A stretch of DNA of 64,000 bases from Abditibacteriaceae bacterium (lineage in GTDB: Bacteria > Armatimonadota > Abditibacteriia > Abditibacteriales > Abditibacteriaceae). A program made the position numbers and the translations under genes. The notes beneath the pieces were generated by a model. That model did no database searches and was not told the DNA's origin. It saw nothing but the letters and a program-made list of their open reading frames with translations. Position 1 is the first letter of the stretch, and each line of letters opens with the position of its first letter. Of the stretch, positions 49,326-59,084 are shown in pieces. The stretch lies in assembly GCA_019239895.1 (NCBI GenBank), contig JAFAZH010000041.1, positions 186,001 to 250,000 of the forward strand. Direction: 5' to 3'.

Positions 49326-51885
49326 CGTGGTAAAAAACAAAAAACAATTACCATCTTTCTTACTGTGGCGACGCAATCCTATTCTGTGGACTTTGATTGT
49401 CGTCTGTATACTGGCTTATTTCCCTGCCGCAATAGCGACATGTTTCGGTGCGTGGCCTTTTGCGGATGATGCTTTAGCCAATACAGGAGTGTGGCGTGGC
49501 CTGACCCGCACCGCTTTTGGACAGGGTTTACTCCCCTTATGGAACCCGCACTTGTTCTGCGGAATGCCCTTCATGAGTAACGGGCAAGCGGGTGTTTTTT
49601 ATCCGTCGAATGTGCTTTATTGGGTGATGCCAGTGCGTGTTGCTCTGCTGCTGGACGCTATTTTTCATAATATCCTGCTGGCTTGTGGAGCTTATACCCT
49701 GGCCCGTGCCCTGGGATTAAGCCGCCTCGCAGCATGGGTCACAACAGTATCGTTTGCGTTGAGCACGGCAGTCTCGGCGCACGTTTATGCGGGACACGTT
49801 AACTGGCACGCAGCACGGGCCTATTTGCCCTGGGAGTTGTGGGCACTCTTATGTTATCTCAGGACTGGTCAAGCGCGTTATGGTTGGGGTCTATCTATTG
49901 CGTTTGCGTTACAAATGGCCAGTGGTTATCCACCTCTGGTGTTGTTGAGTGGTGGCCTATGTGTTGGATTATGCTTGGCGTGGCTAATTACCCGTTCTGT
50001 AGAGCGATTGAGATTGAGCCGACAGCAAAGCCCAACTTGTCCGCCGCCCATTTTTCCTGCTGGTTGGCCGAGCATTGTCTGTGGGGCCGGGTTGTTGGTG
50101 TTGCTCTTAACCGCAGTGCATCTGGGGCCGCTACGCGAATTGAGCCGTCTGACCATGCACGGCTCTGGGATGTCCTATCAAGAAGTTGTGCAATCCTCTG
50201 CGAGTTGGCGTACCTTTGTGCGCCTCATGGCTCCTAATTTCTTTGGCGGTAACCAGCCGCTGCAATGGAGCATCCATGATTTTCCACATGAAGAAGCGGC
50301 TTATACGGGATTGTTGCCTCTGATATTGGCGCTTGGCACCCCATTCTTTGCACGTCGCAGCATAACGACTAAGCTTAATTCTAGCGAGTGGATAAGGCAA
50401 GGTGCTCTACCGGTTGCAGTGCCCTGGTTATGGGGCTTACTAGCTCTCTCCGTTTTATTAGCGTTAGGTGGTCATACTCCACTCTACCGCTGGCTTTTTA
50501 ATCATGTGTTTCTGTTTCGCATCACCCGTCCGCCTGTGCGTTGGCTCGAAGTGTGGGCCTTGGCCGTGGCCTTGCTGGCAGGCTTCGCCTTTGATGGCAG
50601 CTTTTGTGATATTAACGGTGAGTCAGCAGTCCCAGAGGTCAAGCTAAAACAGGTGATGCAGGTGTTACAGTTAGTTTTATGGGGGATATTTGCCTTTTTC
50701 TTGGGCGTAGCGTTGTTAGTGCTGGTCTCTCCAAGGAACTCTTCGTTATGGCTGAATGCGGCGCAGGAGTTGGCGCGGAATCTACCTCCTTCGGCGCAGA
50801 TGAATGCAGATGACATTGCTCGTTATTTTCAGCAAGCTGCGATGCTGGAAGCGGCCACAGTCAGTCTTTTTGCCGGTTTGATGGCCTCCCTTTGCGCACG
50901 CTGGCTCAAAGCTGACAACCAGGTGCAGCGGCAACGCTTAGAGCGCGTTATTATGGCCGTTGTCGTGCTCGATCTTCTCTGTTCATTTTGGCGCTCTACC
51001 AGGATTATTCCTGCTCAGGAAGCCGCTCTAAATTATTCTTGGCCATCTACATTAACTCAAATTTATAAGCCGGGGCAACGCTGGGATACCGATGTGGATT
51101 GGATTAATATCAATTATGGAATGCCATTAGAGATTGATGTATTTAATGGTTACGACGCGCTGAACACTCGTCGTTACTTTGACTTTGTGGGAAGCTTTGA
51201 AGGGCCGGGTGTTTGGAGCAGCGGCTATCAGCCGCATCACCAGGTGCCGCTACTGTGTGTTGCCGGAGTTACCCACACTCTCACGTCTAAAGCGAAACCC
51301 TCAGCACCCCTGAAAGGAGCAACAGATGTCATTTGGCAAGACGGCACGACCCGGATGCGGCGTGTCGCACAAGCAGGAGCCTGGTCACTGTGGCAGCATA
51401 AAAATGTCTGGCCTAGAATTTACTTGTCACGGCGGGTGCTGCGTGTATCAGACGCACAACAATTAGGTTCTCTCAGCGCCTTAGCAGAACAAGAGTTTAC
51501 AGATGATAATCGGCCTGTGGTCGTGTTGCCCAATACCTATACGGATGTTCATTCGTCGCTGCTTCAACCAGGGGATAAAGTCATAAGCTGGAATAGGAAT
51601 CTAAACGAGATGCGGGTAGAGACACAAACCACAGCGCCGTCGGTGTTGGTGCAAAGTGAGGCGTGGTATCCAGGGTGGCGAGCTTGGGTCAATGGCCAGC
51701 CTGTGCCTTTGCAGCAAGCCAATTTCCTGTTTCGCGGGGTAGCGGTACCTGCCGGAGTATGCTCTGTGCGTGTGGTCTATGACCCGACGACTTATCGCTT
51801 TGGTCTCTTTCTCTCTTTGTGGGGTTTGAGTGGGCTGAGTGTTTTGGGTGTGCGGTATTGCTTAGGTCGTGAGGGACAGGAATGA
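49318..51885 (+). CDS. YfhO family membrane protein, tandem copy 2
   Basis: The protein has 855 residues with the same architecture as copy 1: first-loop signature LPLWNPHLFCGMPFMSNGQ, SAHVYAGHVNWHAARAYLPW and SEAWYPGWRAWVNGQPVPLQ at the C-terminus. Its N-terminal half is closest to copy 1; long runs of bases are identical (for example around 49798-49860 against 47263-47325). Near the C-terminus it shares a 47-base identical block with copy 3. The ATG at 49318 lies inside the end of copy 1. A glycan-transferring role like YfhO is inferred. Confidence 0.88.
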   Translation: MVDVVKNKKQLPSFLLWRRNPILWTLIVVCILAYFPAAIATCFGAWPFADDALANTGVWRGLTRTAFGQGLLPLWNPHLFCGMPFMSNGQAGVFYPSNVLYWVMPVRVALLLDAIFHNILLACGAYTLARALGLSRLAAWVTTVSFALSTAVSAHVYAGHVNWHAARAYLPWELWALLCYLRTGQARYGWGLSIAFALQMASGYPPLVLLSGGLCVGLCLAWLITRSVERLRLSRQQSPTCPPPIFPAGWPSIVCGAGLLVLLLTAVHLGPLRELSRLTMHGSGMSYQEVVQSSASWRTFVRLMAPNFFGGNQPLQWSIHDFPHEEAAYTGLLPLILALGTPFFARRSITTKLNSSEWIRQGALPVAVPWLWGLLALSVLLALGGHTPLYRWLFNHVFLFRITRPPVRWLEVWALAVALLAGFAFDGSFCDINGESAVPEVKLKQVMQVLQLVLWGIFAFFLGVALLVLVSPRNSSLWLNAAQELARNLPPSAQMNADDIARYFQQAAMLEAATVSLFAGLMASLCARWLKADNQVQRQRLERVIMAVVVLDLLCSFWRSTRIIPAQEAALNYSWPSTLTQIYKPGQRWDTDVDWININYGMPLEIDVFNGYDALNTRRYFDFVGSFEGPGVWSSGYQPHHQVPLLCVAGVTHTLTSKAKPSAPLKGATDVIWQDGTTRMRRVAQAGAWSLWQHKNVWPRIYLSRRVLRVSDAQQLGSLSALAEQEFTDDNRPVVVLPNTYTDVHSSLLQPGDKVISWNRNLNEMRVETQTTAPSVLVQSEAWYPGWRAWVNGQPVPLQQANFLFRGVAVPAGVCSVRVVYDPTTYRFGLFLSLWGLSGLSVLGVRYCLGREGQE

Positions 51886-51891
51886 TTAAGC

Positions 51892-54399
51892 GTGAGTGAA
51901 ATTGATAAAGGCAGTAGCTCTACGGTGGTTAAAGCGTATCGTGATAAACGAGTGCTGTGGAGCCTCATCTTAATCTGTATTCTGGCCTATTCTCCATCCA
52001 TACAGCATTTGCGCGAGGGCGCGTGGCCCTTTGGCGAAGATGCGATGGCGGCGTTTGGCGTGTGGCGAGAATTCACTCGCAATGCCTTTAGTCAAGGCTT
52101 GCTCCCGCTGTGGAACCCGCATCTGTTTTGTGGGATGCCGTTCCTGAGCAACGGGCAAACCTCCATTCTCTATCCGCCCAATCTCATTTACTGGATAGTG
52201 CCCGTGCCTGTTGCCCTTGTGTTCGATGCGTTGGGGCACAATATCCTGTTGGCCTGTGGTGCTTATGCTCTAGCACGGGCGTTGGGCTTGAGCCGCACGG
52301 CATCCTGGTTAGTAGCGGTATCCCTGTCACTGAGTGGGACTGTGTCGGGGCACCTCTTTAATGGGCACATGACATGGCACGCCGCGCGCGCCTATCTGCC
52401 GTGGGAGTTGTGGGCACTGTTAGGCTACCTGCGCCGGGGGCACAGGAGTTATATTTATTCCCTCACCATCTTCTTTGCTCTACAGGTTGCGAGTGGCTAT
52501 CCTCCCCTGGTCGTACTAAGTGTTGGCTGGTGCAGTGGCTTAGTCTTCGCCTGGATCGTTGCCAAGACCTGGGTGCGGCGGAAGCAAACTACACGTCTGG
52601 TGCTTCCTGCTGGTTGGCTAAGCCACGTTGCTGTGGCGATAGTTCTGATTTTTCTGCTGGCCGCCGTGCATTTGCTCCCCTTACGCGAAGTCAGCAGCCT
52701 CGCTGTGCATGGGCATGGCTTGCCTTATGAGCTGGCGGTTGCAGGTTCCGGCAATTGGCATAGTCTCTTGCGCTTTGTGCTGCCGGATTTCTTTGGCAAC
52801 AATAGCCTTCAGCAATGGAGCCTGCTTATAGGGGCGCACGAAGAAGCGGCTTACTGCGGTCTGCTTGTCACGATATTGGCTGTTGGGGCACCCATTTTTG
52901 CCCGTTGCTATGACTTCTCTAAAGAGGGCATCAATGCAGCGCAGCCAGGGCGTGAAGCTGCCGTGACCATTGAACCTGCCTTAGCCATTGAACCTGCTCA
53001 GGCTTCCTCTCAATTGATTTTACCAACGCCAGTGCTTTGGCTATGGCCTTTACTGCCACTAACGGCACTCCTGGCGATGGGCGATAACACTGCCGTTTAT
53101 CCCTGGCTGCTGCATCATGTGCCGCCACTGCGTATGATGCGTATCCCGGCGCGGTGGCTGGAAACCTGCTGCTTCACGGCCACATTGTTAGCAGGCTTTA
53201 GTTTCGATGGGTGCTTACACCGTATCCGTAAAGAGCAGGAAGATAAGACGCATAGCAGGTTAATACTCCTGCTTATTTTTGTGGGGCTGACTGTGGCGTT
53301 ACTGGGGTTGCGGCTATTTTTAGCCTCCAGTTCTGCTCGTTCTTACCTGTGGATGCACACGGCTCAGTGGAATGAGCAACGTCCCCTGGCCGCACAGATT
53401 GCAACCGCCCGCTGGTTCCGCAGTATGGCTTTGCATTCAACCGCTACTGCACTGCGGTTAGCCATTGGCATGACTTTCCTTTTGCTCATCTGGCAACGCA
53501 GTTCCAATCCCTTTTCCAGACGGCTCACAGAGAAGCTGCTTTTGGGCGTTGTGCTGATTGATATGATTGGCTTATTTTGGCGCTCTGATAAATTTCTTTC
53601 GGCCCAAACCTTAAACCAGATTGTCTTATGGCCGCCACGCTTCACGCAGCTTTACCGGCGCGGGGAACGCTGGGACACTAACCAACTTAGCCTGGAATCC
53701 ATGAACCAGGCCATGCCGCTCAATATTGATCTCTTTAACGGTTACGATACAATGGGTTCACGGCGGTTCTTCTCCTTTATTCGCACCTTTGAAGGGCAGA
53801 GCTTTTGGGCAGCGGCCTATGAGAAACATAGCGACTCGCCGTTGCTGCGCGTGACTGGTCTCACGCACACGCTTGACTTTGAAACTGACCCTAATGGCAA
53901 GGAAGTGTGGAACCTCTTTTCTTATAAAGGTGCCTGGCCCCGCGTCTATTTATCGCGCCACCTGTTACGGGTGCCGGAAGAAAAACAATTGAAGGTATTA
54001 AGCATGGTGGCAACCGGGTCATTCAAGGAGCAAGGGCAACCCGCAGTGGTGGCTGCAACTGCTTTTCATAATGTCGGTTCAGCGCCGCTGCAAACGACAG
54101 ATCGGGTCGTGCAATGGAGCCGTAATTTAAATGAGATGCAGATCCAAGCCCAAGCAAGTGCGCCGTCGGTGTTGGTGCAAAGTGAGGCGTGGTATCCAGG
54201 GTGGCGGGCCTGGGTCAATGGGCAGAGCGTGCCTTTAGAGCAAGCCAACTTCCTCTTTCGCGGTGTGGCGGTGCCAGCCGGAGTGTCCTCTGTGCGCGTG
54301 GTCTATGAGCCTGTGACTTATCGTTTTGGTCTCTTTCTTTCTTTATGTGGGCTTTCTGCTCTTGGGGGCATTGTGATGGTGCAACGCCGTAAGTTCTAA
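51892..54399 (+). CDS. YfhO family membrane protein, tandem copy 3
   Basis: The protein has 835 residues, starting with a GTG at 51892 that has AGGAA about nine bases upstream and lies six bases after copy 2 ends. The signature is LPLWNPHLFCGMPFLSNGQ, the loop is HLFNGHMTWHAARAYLPW, and the C-terminal domain has SEAWYPGWRAWVNGQSVPLE. It is more diverged from copies 1 and 2 in the N-terminal half and carries a repeated EPA-rich insert (TIEPALAIEPAQASSQ). Its stop overlaps the convergent chromate-transporter gene by four bases. Same inferred function. Confidence 0.88.
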   Translation: MSEIDKGSSSTVVKAYRDKRVLWSLILICILAYSPSIQHLREGAWPFGEDAMAAFGVWREFTRNAFSQGLLPLWNPHLFCGMPFLSNGQTSILYPPNLIYWIVPVPVALVFDALGHNILLACGAYALARALGLSRTASWLVAVSLSLSGTVSGHLFNGHMTWHAARAYLPWELWALLGYLRRGHRSYIYSLTIFFALQVASGYPPLVVLSVGWCSGLVFAWIVAKTWVRRKQTTRLVLPAGWLSHVAVAIVLIFLLAAVHLLPLREVSSLAVHGHGLPYELAVAGSGNWHSLLRFVLPDFFGNNSLQQWSLLIGAHEEAAYCGLLVTILAVGAPIFARCYDFSKEGINAAQPGREAAVTIEPALAIEPAQASSQLILPTPVLWLWPLLPLTALLAMGDNTAVYPWLLHHVPPLRMMRIPARWLETCCFTATLLAGFSFDGCLHRIRKEQEDKTHSRLILLLIFVGLTVALLGLRLFLASSSARSYLWMHTAQWNEQRPLAAQIATARWFRSMALHSTATALRLAIGMTFLLLIWQRSSNPFSRRLTEKLLLGVVLIDMIGLFWRSDKFLSAQTLNQIVLWPPRFTQLYRRGERWDTNQLSLESMNQAMPLNIDLFNGYDTMGSRRFFSFIRTFEGQSFWAAAYEKHSDSPLLRVTGLTHTLDFETDPNGKEVWNLFSYKGAWPRVYLSRHLLRVPEEKQLKVLSMVATGSFKEQGQPAVVAATAFHNVGSAPLQTTDRVVQWSRNLNEMQIQAQASAPSVLVQSEAWYPGWRAWVNGQSVPLEQANFLFRGVAVPAGVSSVRVVYEPVTYRFGLFLSLCGLSALGGIVMVQRRKF

Positions 54400-55682
54400 G
54401 GATGGCAGAGTAGCCCGAAGATGGCTCCGGCGGCGATCAGCCAAGCAGAGTTAAGGCGTGTCGAGAGTAATGTCGCCAACGATGCAAGGGCGACAACTGC
54501 GGTAGCCACATTGATAATAGAAACGTGCAGAAGTTGATAAGTGACCAGACCCATCAGGGCCAATGAAGTGGCATTAACTGCATCCAGAAACTGGCGCATT
54601 ACAACCGATTGGCGCAGGCGATCCATGAGGATAGAGAGTAGGCCGACGAAGAGGAACGAGGGCAGAAAAATGCCCAGAGTAGCAACCAGGGCACCGGGCA
54701 AGCCCGCAATCTGATAACCGATGAAAGTGGCTGTCGTGAAGACGGGGCCGGGCGTGACTTGCCCAATGGCAACCGCGTCAACGAGTTGGCGGTCGGTGAT
54801 CCAGTGTAAGTGTTGCACCAAGTCAGCGCGCAGAAAGGCCAGCAGCACATAGCCACTGCCGTAAATGACCGAACCAATTTTTAGAAAGATTAAGAACAAA
54901 TGCCAGAGTGGAGGGGCAACTGCTAGAGATGTAGCCCCGACTCCGATAAAGGCAGGCGTCCAACGCTTGGGAGGCGTAGCCACTGGGGTCTCTGCTGGTG
55001 GTTCGGCATCACTCTGCTTGGTCGTTTCTGATTCCTCCGGCTGGAGCTTGGCGCGTTTTATCCCCCCTGCAATCAGTCCTATCCCGGCCATTAAAATTAA
55101 GACTTCCACTTCATTGCGGCCAGAGGCCACGAGCGCAACCGTTGCTATGGCAATAACAGCCGCAAAAGCCCCTTTAAGAGCCGTGCGAGTGAACTTCCAG
55201 AGGGCCTGAGCAATGATAGCGATAACGACTGGCTTCACGCCGTATAACAACCACTCGGTTTGCGGCAACGAGCCATAATGGGCATAGAGATAGGACAAGA
55301 CCAACACGATCAACATCGCAGGCAAGATAAAAGCAGTGCCTGCGACGATTAGCCCCGGCCATCCGGCGCGCAGTTGTCCGATATGGATGGCGAGTTCCGT
55401 CGAGTTCGGGCCAGGAATTAAATTGGTGGCACCCACTAAATCGAGAAAGTGTTGACGGTCGAGCCAGCGGCGGCGCGTGACCACTTCATCTTCCATCAAA
55501 GCGATGTGCGCCAGTGGCCCACCGAAAGAAACGGTGCCCAAACGGAGGAACAACAACGCCAACTCGCCTATAGTTCCAGGCTGATCATTGGGCTGCTTTG
55601 CCTGCGGCAGCACTGCTGGTGGCAGCACCTCTTTGTCATTCATGAGAATCAGCAACGGAAACGGGCTAGCCGCAGAATGCAT
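54396..55682 (-). CDS. chrA: chromate transporter, two-domain
   Basis: The protein has 428 residues with two homologous chromate-transport domains. Domain 1 (about 35-195) has FLRLGTVSFGGPLAHIALM and LIPGPNSTELAIHIG. Domain 2 (about 265-425) has FLKIGSVIYGSGYVLLAFL and IGQVTPGPVFTTATFIGYQ. Together they have about twelve membrane segments, joined by an acidic linker. It is the CHR superfamily pattern, exporting chromate or a related oxyanion by proton antiport. An ATG at 55643 (MNDKEVLPP) may be the real start; neither has a clear ribosome-binding site. It lies 37 bases after the hemerythrin-like gene in a PadR-led operon. Confidence 0.92.
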   Translation of the reverse strand: MHSAASPFPLLILMNDKEVLPPAVLPQAKQPNDQPGTIGELALLFLRLGTVSFGGPLAHIALMEDEVVTRRRWLDRQHFLDLVGATNLIPGPNSTELAIHIGQLRAGWPGLIVAGTAFILPAMLIVLVLSYLYAHYGSLPQTEWLLYGVKPVVIAIIAQALWKFTRTALKGAFAAVIAIATVALVASGRNEVEVLILMAGIGLIAGGIKRAKLQPEESETTKQSDAEPPAETPVATPPKRWTPAFIGVGATSLAVAPPLWHLFLIFLKIGSVIYGSGYVLLAFLRADLVQHLHWITDRQLVDAVAIGQVTPGPVFTTATFIGYQIAGLPGALVATLGIFLPSFLFVGLLSILMDRLRQSVVMRQFLDAVNATSLALMGLVTYQLLHVSIINVATAVVALASLATLLSTRLNSAWLIAAGAIFGLLCHP

Positions 55683-55719
55683 CGGTCAGTCAAGTTGCGC
55701 GATGGACGCTTTCGGTGTT

Positions 55720-56424
55720 TTAGACTTTGGGCGTGAACTGTTTGATGTCGTAGATGCCAAGGGCCTTTTCAATGCTCTCCACCTGCGCCACACTCTTCTC
55801 AAAGCCCTCATCCCCTAAGACCTTATGTTCGTCTCCTTCCATCTTGTCCCCCAAAGCTGTGACCTGATTGGGGGTGAGGATGGTTCGTAAGGCCGGGAAC
55901 AGCACGGTGTCCTCGCGGCTCTCGTGCGGGCGATACATCCGAATAAAGCTCTCACAAGAGGCTATCAGGTGGGCGCGGTTCTCGGCAGAGCGAAACTGCG
56001 TGGGCGCGGAGAAATGCAGCACTTGCGCTGTGACTTTGCGGCCTGCGATGTGCTGCGCTTTGAGGGTTTCCACCAAGCCCACCAGTTTCTTATGCTGCTC
56101 AAAGACGGGGAAAATATACTCCTCCTCGTTTTTCTCGTGATACTCCTCCACAAAACTACGGATGAGCGCCGCCGTGTGATTGAAAACTTGCGGCGAAACC
56201 TCTTCCTTATTGCGCAAGCGTTGAATGCCTGCTTCATAAATAAGCAGGCAGCGATTGAGAACGCCATGTTCCTTCATCAAGTCTTCGGAGGCGGTCACGC
56301 CTTTGTCGGGGTCTAGGTTTTCTGCGGCTTCGCTACTACCTAAGCCAGTGGGTAGCACCAGCCCCACGCCCATCGCGCCAGCCATGCGCAAGAAATCGCG
56401 CCGATCATTGCCGTTTTCATTCAT
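55720..56424 (-). CDS. Tat-exported hemerythrin-domain protein
   Basis: The protein has 234 residues. A twin-arginine signal, NDRRDFLRMAGAMGVGLVLP, opens it. A four-helix HHE bundle follows with ligands spread as H in LMKEHGVLNR, H in FNHTAALIRS, HEKNEEEYIFP, and HESREDTVLFPAL. Hemerythrin bundles bind a di-iron centre and oxygen or nitric oxide; export by Tat suggests a periplasmic metalloprotein folded with iron. The ATG overlaps the stop of the PadR gene by four bases. Its pairing with ChrA and PadR points to oxidant or metal-stress response, as inference. The bacterial sensor role of hemerythrins is an alternative. Confidence 0.88.
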   Translation of the reverse strand: MNENGNDRRDFLRMAGAMGVGLVLPTGLGSSEAAENLDPDKGVTASEDLMKEHGVLNRCLLIYEAGIQRLRNKEEVSPQVFNHTAALIRSFVEEYHEKNEEEYIFPVFEQHKKLVGLVETLKAQHIAGRKVTAQVLHFSAPTQFRSAENRAHLIASCESFIRMYRPHESREDTVLFPALRTILTPNQVTALGDKMEGDEHKVLGDEGFEKSVAQVESIEKALGIYDIKQFTPKV

Positions 56425-56738
56425 ATCAATACCTCATTCACCAGTTCGCGGATTTTTGGTTTGAGATTTTTAAGCGCCTTGCGACCAGCGGGCGTGATGC
56501 TATAGTACTTTCGCACCTTGCCTTCAACGACCTGCTCCGCGCTCACCAAATACTCGGCTTTTTCTAGGCCATGCAGCAACGGATAGAGTGTGCCGGGGCT
56601 GACCTCGTAACCGTGTCGCGCCAACTCCTGCGTCATCTCCACGCCATAAATCGGTGCCTGAGCCGCATGATAGAGGACATGAACTCGCATGAAACTCAGG
56701 AAAATACCGCGGAAAATGGTGTCCGTCGTATCGGGCAT
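56421..56738 (-). CDS. PadR family transcriptional regulator
   Basis: The protein has 105 residues. The PadR winged helix is clear: YGVEMTQELARHGYEVSPGT, LYPLLHGLEKAEYLV and RKYYSITPAGRKALKNL. The strong AAGGAG site seven bases upstream supports the ATG at 56738. PadR proteins repress nearby genes and are released by small molecules. As the first gene of the operon with the hemerythrin-like and chromate-transporter genes, it likely controls them. It is short, lacking a long C-terminal dimerisation domain, as in the PadR-s2 subgroup. Confidence 0.93.
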   Translation of the reverse strand: MPDTTDTIFRGIFLSFMRVHVLYHAAQAPIYGVEMTQELARHGYEVSPGTLYPLLHGLEKAEYLVSAEQVVEGKVRKYYSITPAGRKALKNLKPKIRELVNEVLI

Positions 56739-56836
56739 CGTTATCTCCTTCCGCTATCGAACGCCGATATTGTGCAAGTGGAATGCCGCCAATTATGGTG
56801 AACGAGGCTACTTCAATTTGTTAATGGCAAGAGAAT

Positions 56837-59083
56837 TCACTGATTATTATGCGCGGGAAGACGGGGCGGCCACGGCAACGAATTTTCGTCTGGTCGCCAG
56901 CCCTCTTCCCGTATCTGCGTTAGCGTTTTGTCACTGGCTTGGGATAACAGCGCCGGATCGAGAAGGCGTGCGGCATTGTCGCGTGACCAGCCGATGTCTT
57001 TGTGAAACAAGAGTACACGGGGATGATCGTAAACAGTCAACGCTTCCTCGACGGTATCATCGGGGAACTGTAGGTTTAAGCCGAGAAGGTTGAGTTGTGG
57101 GTATGAAGTGAATTCCTGCACAAGCTTGAAACCCAACTGACCGGAGAAGAGAGCGTGATAATAAGCCGTTGTCATGGGCCAGCGTTGCGGTAAGCGCGGC
57201 ACAGTGCCCCACACGCGATTGGAAGAGATAACCAGCCATTGCGTCTGATCCAGCAAGTCGAGTAACTTCTGGCGTTTCTGCGCATTGTCCCGATCATAAA
57301 GTTCTAGGTTGAGCATTTTAAGACCGCCCGTATCCCCCCACGGCAGCGAATCATCCCAGGCTGTTTCATTGGCGACAGGTGTGCCAGGTGCAATATTTTG
57401 ACGCATCCAGCGCGAGGCTTCCATGCGCGTGTGCGGGCGCGTATAGATGGAAGTGACGGCAATAGCCCATAAAGCTGTGAAGCCAACGACGCCGCTGCTT
57501 AAGCCCCAGGCAGCCCATCGCCAGTAAGGTTGTTGATCTTTATCAGGCTTGCGGGCGAAGCGCCAAAACTCAAGCAGAAAGTAAGCTGCGCACAGTGCCA
57601 GAAATGGCGTCAGCAGCAAATAGTAACGGGTGAACTTGGAATACCAGCGGGCATAATACACAAACACAATGAACGTCCACCAGGCGGTGGCGTGCAGGCC
57701 GGGCAAAAGAGAACGACGCCGCACTTCGTTCCAGAATATCAACCCCATGCCTGCCATGCCGCAGAGCATAAGGGGCCAGCCCACAGCCCACAGCATCAAA
57801 TTGCGCAGGGGCCAGAAATAATTAGCGTGTCCCACCCATTGCAGATTCCACACGAGGTCGGTTTCCCCCGTGGAAATGGCTTGCTGCTCGCGCACCGAAC
57901 CCCAGAACACCGGGTTAGGCCGCACCACCACTAGCCCATCGCCTTGTAGCACTTGCAGGAGGTGACTGTTAGCGACATCCTCGGCTTTAACTAAAGGTCG
58001 GATGTCTAACAATCCACCCAGAGTCAAAGGACTGGGCGTGCCCGTGAAGGCAATGGGATGCAGGACACGGAAGGTAATGAAGACCGTGGCCAGGAGCAAC
58101 AGTACGGGTCGGGCTTTGCTCAAGATGTTGGTCGGAGCCGTGCGTCGCCATTGCACAGTTACCAGCGACACCAGAATCGGCAGAAACAGAACCGCGGAGA
58201 TTTTACAGGCGATGGCCGCGCCACACCACACACCAGCCCAGAAGACAGACTTAAAGCTGCGCAAGGTTCTGGTGAAGCCACGTTTGGTAGCAACTGAGGT
58301 GTCTGGTGTTGGTGTTTCACTAACACCTGTATCCAGTTCGTGCTGGCTCTTGCCCATAGCTGCCAGGAAAGCAGCCGCGATAAAGAAGGTGGCGAAGGTA
58401 TCCACCACAAAGAAGTGCGACTGTTGAATGTGTAGTGCAATGAACCCTAAAAGGGCGGCGGCCAAGGAACCAAGACGATTCCCCCCCAGGCGTTTACCGA
58501 TGCAGTACACAAGCACCACCGTGCCCGCATCGAAAAGAGCGGAGAGAAAGCGCCCGACATAGAGCACCCCATCATAGTTGTCGCCCATCAAGAGCCGCGC
58601 CGGAGCAGGCCAGTGTGGTTGTAAAGTTGCCAGCAACGCAGCTACGGCTTTGACTATATTTAATGGTAATTGCCCGTAGACAAAGAAATTGACTTCGCGG
58701 TTGAATGGGTTTAATGGAGCATTGGCTGTGTCAAAATAATCTCCTACCGAAGTGGGCCATTGGAGCTTTGGCACCGTCATCGTCAGGAACCGTTCATCCG
58801 GGTGCAGGTGTGCGCCCTCATCCCAGCCTAAGACCCCCACAAAGCGACAGGCAATGCCTAAAGCTATCAGGAGATAAAGCCCTAATGTAATAGCGGTTTG
58901 TAGCGGGGTTTGCGTGGCACGGGTTGTTTGTTCTGAGGGGGCGGGCGCTGGTGCTGCTGGTGGCACTCTGGGAGGCACTGGCGTTTGATCAGCGCCATTA
59001 AGCCCGTTTAATTCAGCCTGCGGTTGAGGCTTGGTTTTAAGGGCTTGCTTTTTGCGTTTGGATTTACGGGTTGTTTGTGCCAC
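56837..59083 (-). CDS. glycosyltransferase family 39-like membrane protein
   Basis: The frame is open to 59182, but that start lies within the upstream gene. The GTG at 59083, one base after that gene's stop, fits a coupled start. The 748-residue protein has a basic N-terminus with KSKRKKQALKTKPQPQ and a proline-rich linker. It then has a GT-C/PMT-like membrane domain with the acidic first loop GWDEGAHLHPDERFLT and NREVNFFVYGQLPLNIVKA. About ten more hydrophobic segments and a C-terminal extracytoplasmic domain follow. It probably transfers a sugar from a polyprenyl phosphate to an envelope acceptor. Inner-membrane location is inferred. Confidence 0.85.
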   Translation of the reverse strand: MAQTTRKSKRKKQALKTKPQPQAELNGLNGADQTPVPPRVPPAAPAPAPSEQTTRATQTPLQTAITLGLYLLIALGIACRFVGVLGWDEGAHLHPDERFLTMTVPKLQWPTSVGDYFDTANAPLNPFNREVNFFVYGQLPLNIVKAVAALLATLQPHWPAPARLLMGDNYDGVLYVGRFLSALFDAGTVVLVYCIGKRLGGNRLGSLAAALLGFIALHIQQSHFFVVDTFATFFIAAAFLAAMGKSQHELDTGVSETPTPDTSVATKRGFTRTLRSFKSVFWAGVWCGAAIACKISAVLFLPILVSLVTVQWRRTAPTNILSKARPVLLLLATVFITFRVLHPIAFTGTPSPLTLGGLLDIRPLVKAEDVANSHLLQVLQGDGLVVVRPNPVFWGSVREQQAISTGETDLVWNLQWVGHANYFWPLRNLMLWAVGWPLMLCGMAGMGLIFWNEVRRRSLLPGLHATAWWTFIVFVYYARWYSKFTRYYLLLTPFLALCAAYFLLEFWRFARKPDKDQQPYWRWAAWGLSSGVVGFTALWAIAVTSIYTRPHTRMEASRWMRQNIAPGTPVANETAWDDSLPWGDTGGLKMLNLELYDRDNAQKRQKLLDLLDQTQWLVISSNRVWGTVPRLPQRWPMTTAYYHALFSGQLGFKLVQEFTSYPQLNLLGLNLQFPDDTVEEALTVYDHPRVLLFHKDIGWSRDNAARLLDPALLSQASDKTLTQIREEGWRPDENSLPWPPRLPAHNNQ

Positions 59084-59084
59084 T

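Noticed and set aside
54396..56738. Toxin-antitoxin or defence island
   Set aside because: The gene families (PadR, hemerythrin, ChrA) are clear and none matches a known defence module.
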